Source of the DNA: Pegoplata infirma
Lineage: Eukaryota; Arthropoda; Insecta; Diptera; Anthomyiidae
Reading direction: 5' to 3'
Length of the DNA stretch: 64,000 nt
NCBI GenBank assembly: GCA_963921195.1
Contig: OY992540.1
Location: 132,246,671-132,310,670 of the forward strand
A program made the position numbers and the translations under genes. Positions within the stretch are counted from its first letter, which is position 1. Each line of letters begins with the position of its first letter. Below are positions 57,609-64,000 of the stretch, piece by piece. The notes beneath the pieces were generated by a model. That model worked only from the letters and a program-made list of their open reading frames with translations, searched no databases and was not told the DNA's origin.

Positions 57609-57895
57609 CCTAAAATGCAAAACGCCCTAACTAACAAAAAATTCAAAATCGCGTTTTTTATTGATTCTTATGTATTGGATCAAAATACATGTCCACAAAA
57701 AAATTTAGACTCCTTTGATTAAAAATGGGGATTTTATTTACAAAATTCAAAAAGCCCTAACTACATGCTTTGATATATGTTAAACCAAAAAGCCCCAACT
57801 ACACATTTGTATACATATTATATAGCAATTTTTGAAGATTAAACATTTTTTTGATGTTTCTTCTTCCACAATGTCCACCATTAGGAAAAATATAT
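57609..57895. repeat. Tandemly duplicated block D, unit 2
   Basis: Second unit of the block at 55546-55803; the hAT insertion lies exactly where the two units meet. Confidence 0.8.
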
Positions 57896-57899
57896 GTAT

Positions 57900-59893
57900 A
57901 TGTACACAAAAAATAAAGTTTAGAAATTTACCAATTAACCCCCTGCAGGCCCGCTTTCTCACGAGAATTGTTCCTTTTTCAGCTATAGAAATCGCAATTT
58001 ATGCAGTACAATTAGTCTTAAGTAAGATATAAATTCTACATAAAATTTAATAACAATATAATTAATGACGATAAAAAACATGATTAGAAGTTCTTCATTC
58101 CGATTGAATAAAATTCAAAGTAAATTTTTCGTTAAATAAGTAAAAAAAATTCTTTTTAATTATAATTTTTGCTATTATTACAAAAAATACAGGGGGTTAA
58201 TTATGTAACTTGATAATCGTCATCGTGAGCTCATTATTCTAATACTATAAAATGGCACTATATGGTAATGGAATAACGATGGAAACGATTGACGACTATC
58301 AGGTTACATAATTACTTCCCAGTATATAACAAAAAACGTTAGCTTCATTGGAAAGCTTATAATTTCTTCATAAAAAGGGACAGAAATAAAAACAAGTTGA
58401 TGTCTAATATCGCTAACATTAAATACAGGGCTTAGGAAAGATAAAATAACAACCTGTGTCAAATTTCATCATTTACATATGGGGTTTTCATCTCAAGTGA
58501 CACAACTTTTAAAACCAATAGTAGTTTAGTCACAATTTTTCAACGAGATCGGTTAAGAACTTTCTGAGTTAGAGGGGCCGTATTTTACATTTTGGTCAAA
58601 CAGGTGTTTTTTGCATCCATGTAACTGATTACCTAATGTTCCTAGCAAAATGTGTCCCGAGAGTTTAAGATAGCTATTTCTTTCTTCTTCTTCTGTCATC
58701 CTTCTCTCCCGTTGGAGCAATCTTTCAAAAAAAAAATTTGACTTTTTTTTTTTTTTGCAAAATCAAAAACTTGTTTGACATTTTTTTAAAACCGGCCCTT
58801 TTTTAACTCAAAATAAAGCTAAGGTATTTCCTTTAGGAGCTTTGTGGGATGCGAGTGAGATATCTATCAAATGCCCAATATTTACTGTAGATCTTAAGAA
58901 ATTTTCCAGAAGCCGAATAAACGCTTTGACGACCATACATTTTTGACCGAAGTGTTTTTGATTTTCTTTCCATTTTCGTAATTTCTGACCTAATAATAGT
59001 TACGCATAAAAAAATTGGGCCCCTCCTTCCCCTTATTACGCTGTTTTGGCCAAGGCCATTTTGGTACTCGCTGTGATCTGTAAGAAATGAAACTTAATAA
59101 TAGTTATTCTACAAGAATTTGGATTTCTGAACCCCCTTCTTGACCCTTATTTCGCCTGTCAAGTAAATATAATGTTGTCCCTAATATATTTATTACTTCG
59201 CAGACTTTGAGAACTTATAGTGAGCAAGTGGACCCAGTTAGAGACTTAATGAAAACAAAACTTTTGTTTCTCTAAAACACTTCTATAAATCATCTTTTAG
59301 CACATTTATCCTAGCTTTTACTTGAACTAAAAAATATCGCAAAAAATTATCTGGGAAGTATAGTTTCCTGTGGTCGTTAAAAGGTTAAAGCATTTTGATG
59401 CATTATGTTATTTCGGGCCATACCCTTGGTCCTGTTCCACCCTCATTTGACATGGAGCTTTAAAATTGTAAATTGACATTTTGTATCGAATTAAGTTAGC
59501 ATGTGTTTAACAGAATCCAAAATGAGACATTTTTTAGGTTATATAGCAGGTGCCACGCCCCTTTCTCCAATACCGCCCACATTTTGTTAGAGATCTATAT
59601 GATAAAACAACATTCAGTATACAATTTTGTTAGCATGTTGTTACATTTTATAACACATCTGCTTGGTGTTTTTAAACATCTTCAGTGCAGTTAGGGCTTT
59701 TTGTGTTTCTGAAAATTACAAGACAAAAGGGCGTTACTAACATAACTTTTTAAATATTAAAAATTTATAATTTTTTTTAACAGAAATGAATTTGTTTGTG
59801 TATTTTGACTAATATTTAAAAAATTTGTAATGAAAACTTTTATAGTTTTTATATAAACACGTTTTTTGCTTCTCCTGTAAAATTTATAAAATG
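57900..59893. other. Interior of the 5-kb element, higher-complexity sequence, no intact gene
   Basis: Less AT-rich and less repetitive than its surroundings (for example CCCGTTGGAGCAATC, GGTCCTGTTCCACCC). A TAATCGTCATCG/CGATTGACGACTATC pair flanks 58210-58310. Frames are short (longest about 63 codons at 59503-59694) with no recognised motif. Could be the decayed body of a former autonomous element; not shown. Confidence 0.4.
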
Positions 59894-59931
59894 TTAGATA
59901 GGGCGTTTTGCATTTTAGGTGACGATATGTA

Positions 59932-60130
59932 AATGAAAGTTTGTAATCGTCTTTATAATATTTTCCTATGTTTTTGAGACATAAATATGTTTGGTAAAGT
60001 TTAAGAAAACAAGTTTTTTGTTTTTTTTTGGTAAAAAAATGTTAAACTTTGTTTTTTCAAACTTTACCAAATATGTTTTTGTCTTAAAGACATAAAAAAA
60101 ATTTTATAAATATGATTACAAACTTTCATG
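59932..60130. mobile_element. 199-bp palindromic insertion (ATGAAAGTTTGTAATC)
   Basis: Arms ATGAAAGTTTGTAATCGTC and ATATGATTACAAACTTTCAT, inner arms GGTAAAGTTTAAGAAAACA and GTTTTTTCAAACTTTACC. Present only in the right arm of the 5-kb element; the left arm (GTATATCGTCACC at 55536) is empty. TA on both sides. Confidence 0.7.
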
Positions 60131-60370
60131 TATATATACAAAAAACTATAAACTAAACGAGAATTAAAAAAACTAAGAAAATTCCAAAAAAAAATTAAAA
60201 AAGCTATTAAATTCTTATTAAATTATTTACTCAATTTGTTTTTAAATTTTTGAGTAAATTTTTAATTGCGTCAATTAAAAAATTACTCAAAACTTTTTTT
60301 AAATTTAAACAAGTGATTACTCAAATTGTTTTTCCCCATATTTTTTTCTGTGTAGTAAAAGTCTTAAATT

Positions 60371-60635
60371 CACAAACAAAATGTGAAAGTGAAAATTTCC
60401 AAATTTGTATGCTGTTCTAGATCTCACTTCCGATTTTTTTTTTCTCGTTTTGTTTGACATAAATAAATTTTGGTGAAAGTAAAACGAATGCACTTTTATC
60501 CTCATAATTTTTAAAATTTAATTATTTCATTTCAACTTCGAATGAAAACGTGAACAACAAAACAATAACCTCGATTTTATGTTGTTCGGAAAATTTCATG
60601 TGAATTGAAAAGTTGTGAAAGACAGAACAGAGGCC
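60371..60635. repeat. Inverted-repeat unit GGCCxCTGTTC, copy 2
   Basis: Follows 2230-2488 through GTTTTGTTTxACATAAATAA, GGTGAAAGTAAAACGAATGC, CAACTTCGAATGAAAACGTG and GAAAAGTTGTGAAAGACAGA to GGCC. Its left terminus is replaced by 35-bp-like repeat. Confidence 0.75.
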
Positions 60636-60639
60636 TTAG

Positions 60640-60720
60640 TTTCTGAGATATTTTTCCTTTATATAAAAAGTCTCAGATTCCGAGAAATTTCTATATAGAA
60701 AATATCTCAGATTTTTATAT
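60640..60720 (+). repeat. Island of 35-bp-like repeat
   Basis: About two units: TTTCTGAGATATTTTTCC, TATAAAAAGTCTCAGATTCC, TATAGAAAATATCTCAGA. Confidence 0.6.
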
Positions 60721-60909
60721 TTTATTTTTTCTTTGAGAGGTTGGAAACGGTTAATGGCATCCTAAAGAAAATAATACAATTCGCGATCAGGACTAACGGG
60801 TTCTATAAGCGTCACTGAGGAACTATTGTGGTTTCGCTACGAAGCATCCGGTCTGTGTGAGAAGTCTTTGACTCCGCCACTTCTAACTTAAACTCAGATA
60901 TTTTGCCTA

Positions 60910-61438
60910 AACTAAAAAAAAAAAACCTTGTAAAATTACAAGAAAAGTGTGAATTTTTATTTTTTTTGCTACCTCCTATTTGACAAGAATTCCTTGTTAA
61001 TTTACAAGATTTTTACCAATAATTTTGTAATTTTACAAGCTTTTTACCAAAAAAATTGTAAATTTACAATTTTTTTTGACGCGATAAAATTTACAAGGAG
61101 GTTTCGTGATTTGCTACCTCCTATTTTACGATAATTCCTAGTACAAATTACGAGCTTTTTTGTAATTTTACAAGATTTTTACCAATAAAATTGTAAAGTT
61201 ACAACTTTTTTGTCGAAATAAAACTTACAAAAAATTCTCGTAAATTTACTAGATTTTTTTTGTAAAAAATCTTGAAAAATTGTAAAATTACAAGAAAAAC
61301 TGTAAAATTACCAAAAAAAAAAATTAAATTTCAATCGAAAATTATTTGTTAAAAAACAAGGAAAACTGTTCAAATATTGGTAAAATTGGATTACGAGACT
61401 TTTTGTTGTAATTTGACGAGGATTTTTTTGTTTGAGTG
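60910..61438 (-). mobile_element. TTGTAAAATTACAA-family element, copy 3 (reversed)
   Basis: Reverse orientation to 9980 and 15096: TTTGCTACCTCCTATTTGAC near the left, GGATTACGAGACTTTTT near the right, end TTTGAGTG. TA lies on both sides (60908-60909, 61439-61440). The left end is worn (AACTAAAAAAA). Confidence 0.65.
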
Positions 61439-61439
61439 T

Positions 61440-61620
61440 ATATAGAAAAAGACATTTTTCCTATATTGAAAAAGTCCCAGACTCTGAGATATTTTTGCTG
61501 TGTAGCAAAAGTCTCTAAGACATTTTTCCCACAAAAGTTTCTAAAAAAATTTTCCTAAATAGCAAAAGTATTTGAGACATTTTTCCTTTATAGAAAAAGT
61601 CTTTGAGTCATTTTTCTTAC
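61440..61620 (+). repeat. Island of 35-bp-like repeat with shortened units
   Basis: ATATAGAAAAAGACATTTTT, CTATATTGAAAAAGTCCCAG, GCAAAAGTCTCTAAGACATT and similar; several units have lost the GATTCTGAG half. Confidence 0.6.
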
Positions 61621-62640
61621 ACTCAAAATAATTCTACAGTAAAAAGTTTAGTAAGTTATTTTGTACCAAAATCTACTAATTAATTACTAATTTTAGTATC
61701 TTCAAAGTACTAAAATTAGTAATTTTTACTGGTTTTGAATAATATTAGTAAAAAATTTTAGTATTGGTTATTAATATCTGCACTAGGTCCTTTTGGACTA
61801 AAATTTAGTTAAATTTTTAGTATTGAATACCCACGTTTTTTTTTTGGGTCTATATAGAGAAAAGTCTATACAGGAAAGTCTCTGATTTCTAGAAGAGACA
61901 GACATATTTTTTAGAGACCGGTTTTTTGAGGTGTTACAAAAAGAATGACAAACTTATTTATACCCTCCATTGCTAAGTGTAGGGTATATAAAAAACATAT
62001 TGGAATCTCATGTCGTTACAAACATACAAAATTAAAAAAAATGCAAAGAATTTTTTTTTAACAAAAAGCAAAAACTAAAAATTGCAAAAGCAAGTTAAAG
62101 AATTTCAAAACCAAAGATGTTGATAATAATGCTACAAAGATTGAATTAAACAACAATAAAACAAACAGTGAACATTAAAGGCGACAAGGCGACAATGACC
62201 AGACTAGCAAAACAAACGAGACTGGCGGCAAAGTAAAATGACAACAAAGTTATCGGTTCCAAGTTAAGGCCAAAGCAAATCTGGTCAACTAACTAACCAA
62301 TCAACCGTTCAATGGGAACATACTTATAAAGTTTTTTTGTTTAACGCTCCGTAAGAGTTAATATGTGGTGGTAAGATGAAGATGATGATGGTGGTGATAC
62401 CAGAAACATGAAGGTAGATTTTATAGATGCCACAAATAGTTTAATTGGTAAAGAAGAATATATGCAGTAAGTGGAAGGTAACTGCAGAAACTTTTTACAA
62501 ACTGAAGGTATTATTTGACATCAGTGGTGGAAATCGGATTTTTCTTAGGAAAGGAACTTTAATGTGTGTGAAAGCCATACATTACCAAAGGAAGTATGAT
62601 TTTTTTTCTTACATCCAGTTAGTCTTCATATAAGTGATAG
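61621..62640. other. Mixed sequence, no gene recognised
   Basis: Starts with a CACTCAAAATAATTCTACAG end and TTAGTAAAAA words, a dispersed-repeat fragment at 61930-61990 (TACCCTCCATTGCTAAGTGT), then from about 62100 less repetitive, more balanced sequence with a GATGATGATGGTGGTGAT stretch. Possibly unique DNA, but no coding evidence. Confidence 0.4.
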
Positions 62641-62649
62641 TGTGTGTAA

Positions 62650-63360
62650 TTCCCAATTTTCAGACTTGTGCGTCGAAACGAGTTTCATACTGTCTAACTA
62701 TCGCAAAAAATTTTGTGGCTGTCAAATGATATTGTCAGTGCGTCAACGATCGCACGGCCATTTGGCCGATTATACAGTGTCCTGTCAGTACTCCCTCTAA
62801 TGGGCTAACCGTCCGTTTGCCAAAAGTAAGAAGACTTTTTGTCCTCTTAGAATTTGGCACTGGCCTTAGGGTTTGTTGTTAGTGATATTCAACTATTCTT
62901 CATTCTATTCTTTGATATCCTATTGATTTCGTTCAGAACTTCCACTTTAGAAATCGAGGTGTCAGGTTCCACCCACCTACTGACTTAAAGCAATTTCTTG
63001 CACATTGATCAGCCAACTATGTCTTGTATGTGTGCTGACTGATTCGACAACGGTATTGTATACAATTCATAAGGATTCCCGATTTTATAGTGTTTGAATC
63101 TAAGGCCTTCAGAGGTGCAAGACTATACACGAAAATGTAAATGGCGCAAGAACGAAGCTTCTTTGTGACAATCATCTGTTGCGCTTTATCGATTACTAGT
63201 AAGTACCTCAGCCTGGAAAACACTACACTTGGAAGTCTTAATGAAGCCCTGACTTTGAGGCATTCAGAGTATACTCCCGAATCCGTAACCATCTCCATTT
63301 TCGACCAGTCCGTAAAGATTAAGATCGAATTCTCTGTTGTAACAGCCTTCCCTAGTTGGT
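62650..63360 (-). pseudogene. Broken RNase H region of a Jockey/I-like non-LTR retrotransposon, fragment B
   Basis: On the minus strand, frames joined across shifts give IFTDWSKMEMVTDSGVYSEC and KVRASLRLP, then SVFQAEV (in a second frame), then IYIFVYSLAPLKALDSNTIK, and far downstream EGVLTGHCIIGQMAVRSLTH. These correspond in order to the first Asp strand, the QAE helix and the SDSQAAxKAL motif of the RNase H domain of Jockey/I-group elements, then the xLTGHCxxGxHAxR segment that follows it. RNase H removes RNA from the hybrid during target-primed insertion. Several frameshifts and stops make it non-functional. The stretch between about 62990 and 62830 shows no match, including the WVPGH segment, so there is an internal loss or rearrangement. 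Confidence 0.6.
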
Positions 63361-63399
63361 ATTTGATTGTTAGGTCGTAAGTGGCTGCTGACGATTTAC

Positions 63400-64000
63400 G
63401 TCAGCACACATGGACTCTGAGGTCCGTTGTGATACCACGAGACTGTAATTGGCTCCCCCACTAGTGCCTGCTGTTAAACCACTTTGAGCTTCTTTTGAAA
63501 CTCCTAAAATTTTGAAATCCGACAAATCAGAAAGTTCGTGCAGCTCCCTAGATCCCAGTGAAGCAAGTCTATGACCAGAAAGTGCCATTTTTCTTCTCAC
63601 CCATGCAACACTGCAAAAGTCATTTGACGTCAGCAACCACTGTCGAAATCTCTCCTCTTGGTAGCGATATCTGCTCACTTGTGCGCTTCTGATTAGGAGA
63701 AGGCCAAATCTGTCGTGTATTCAAGCACGTCCATCCATTTGCCCATCTCTGATTAGTTTTTTTCGCGGAGCAAAGCATACAAACACTTTCCAATTCTGTT
63801 GGAACCTGCAAGCTCATCGGCTTTGCAATTCCCTGGAATATCTCAGTGCCCTGGAACCCAGATGAATTGTATGCCAAACTGCATGGTCATCTCATTAAAA
63901 GGCGTGTGGCAGTTCTTGTTTTTAGAAACATTGACACCAGGGACCTTGACCCAATGTTTTTTTTTGGCTTGACTGCCAAAATAGATGTTGCAGACGAGAC
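63400..64000 (-). pseudogene. Broken RNase H region of a Jockey/I-like non-LTR retrotransposon, fragment A
   Basis: Entering from the right edge on the minus strand: IQFIWVPGH, a stop, DIPGNCKADELAGSN, which is the WVPGHxxIxGNxxADELA signature of the last part of RNase H. Then NQRWANGWTCLNTRQIWP and LPRGEIST, as in the segment that follows that domain in this group, and later SGHRLASLGSRELHELSDLS. Frames change at least twice. Fragment B, carrying the earlier part of the same domain, lies downstream of it, so two decayed copies or a rearranged one are present. The 5' part (endonuclease, RT) is not in this window. Confidence 0.6.

Larger units (their letters stand above)
55321..60352. mobile_element. 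5-kb TA-flanked element with long inverted ends
   Basis: Starts CACAGAAAAATATATGGGG and ends CCCCATATTTTTTTCTGTG, flanked by TA (55319-55320, 60353-60354). Arms of about 250 bp pair (GAGTAATCACTTGTTTAAAT, TTTTTAATTGACGCAATTAA, TCGTCACCTAAAATGCAAAA). It sits in a 35-bp-like repeat: ...GTCTCACATTC before and TAGTAAAAGTCTTA after, so the target TA is the centre of CTATAG. It contains a duplicated 260-bp block, a hAT, and a small palindrome (59932-60130). No transposase recognised. Confidence 0.72.

Noticed and set aside
62100..62640. Possible unique gene or UTR with GAT-rich stretch
   Set aside because: Composition is more balanced, but frames are short and no splice or coding pattern could be supported.

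Overview
The window is a very AT-rich, gene-poor piece of an insect chromosome, most likely from a higher fly. That is inferred from three things seen here: several copies of a dispersed repeat beginning AACAAGT...GGGCCGAA and carrying GACGGACAGACGGACATCG, an LTR element with insect Gypsy-type proteins, and the abundance of CAGTGTTGCC-ended MITEs. I see no intact host protein gene, no rRNA or tRNA and no CRISPR. The only long open frames are gag and pol of one LTR retrotransposon. Almost everything that can be named is a transposon, a transposon inside a transposon, or a tandem or inverted repeat.

Layout. 0-8 kb: small palindromic and TA-flanked elements in AT-rich sequence. 8-13.3 kb: an inverted pair of the dispersed fly repeat and two hAT-type elements with 8-bp target duplications (8836-9880, 12145-13291). 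13.5-19.6 kb: a duplicated repeat with 17-bp tandem arrays, several MITEs (one with TT, one with TTAA flanks) and a non-autonomous Helitron (17549-19561). 19.8-21.9 kb: a 2-kb foldback. 22.6-28.3 kb: a segment whose paralogue lies at 48.6-49.75 kb. The two copies carry different insertions and so show the empty sites of each other's transposons; one insertion contains a TA-flanked element holding two decayed histone H1 gene fragments.

28.6-39.1 kb is a nested stack: the dispersed fly repeat holds a palindromic element (30448-38974), which holds a Gypsy LTR retrotransposon (30454-37644, 176-bp LTRs), whose 3' LTR is split by a hAT-type element (35305-37474) that itself contains a degenerate 35-bp tandem repeat. 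The retrotransposon has separate gag and pol frames joined by a UUUAAAC -1 slippery site directly before the gag stop. Pol keeps protease, RNase H and integrase motifs, but the reverse transcriptase box reads YIDE instead of YIDD.

39.7-46.6 kb: a TA-flanked palindrome, an inverted 21-bp array, and a 3.46-kb TIR element (42231-45690) filled with about 2 kb of a 35-bp satellite-like repeat built from two dyads. 46.6-48.2 kb: a third copy of the long palindromic element. 49.8-54.6 kb: two CCCAGGCAG elements, a Mutator-like element with a 9-bp duplication holding a hAT, and a palindrome. 55.3-60.35 kb: a 5-kb TA-flanked element inserted in a 35-bp-like repeat, itself holding another hAT with reversed 35-bp-like repeats. 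60.4-64 kb: MITE copies, then at the right edge two decayed RNase H fragments of a Jockey/I-like non-LTR retrotransposon on the minus strand.

All coordinates, target duplications and repeat matches were read by eye. Copy counts and identities are approximate, and superfamily names rest on TIR and target-duplication form, not on a transposase.
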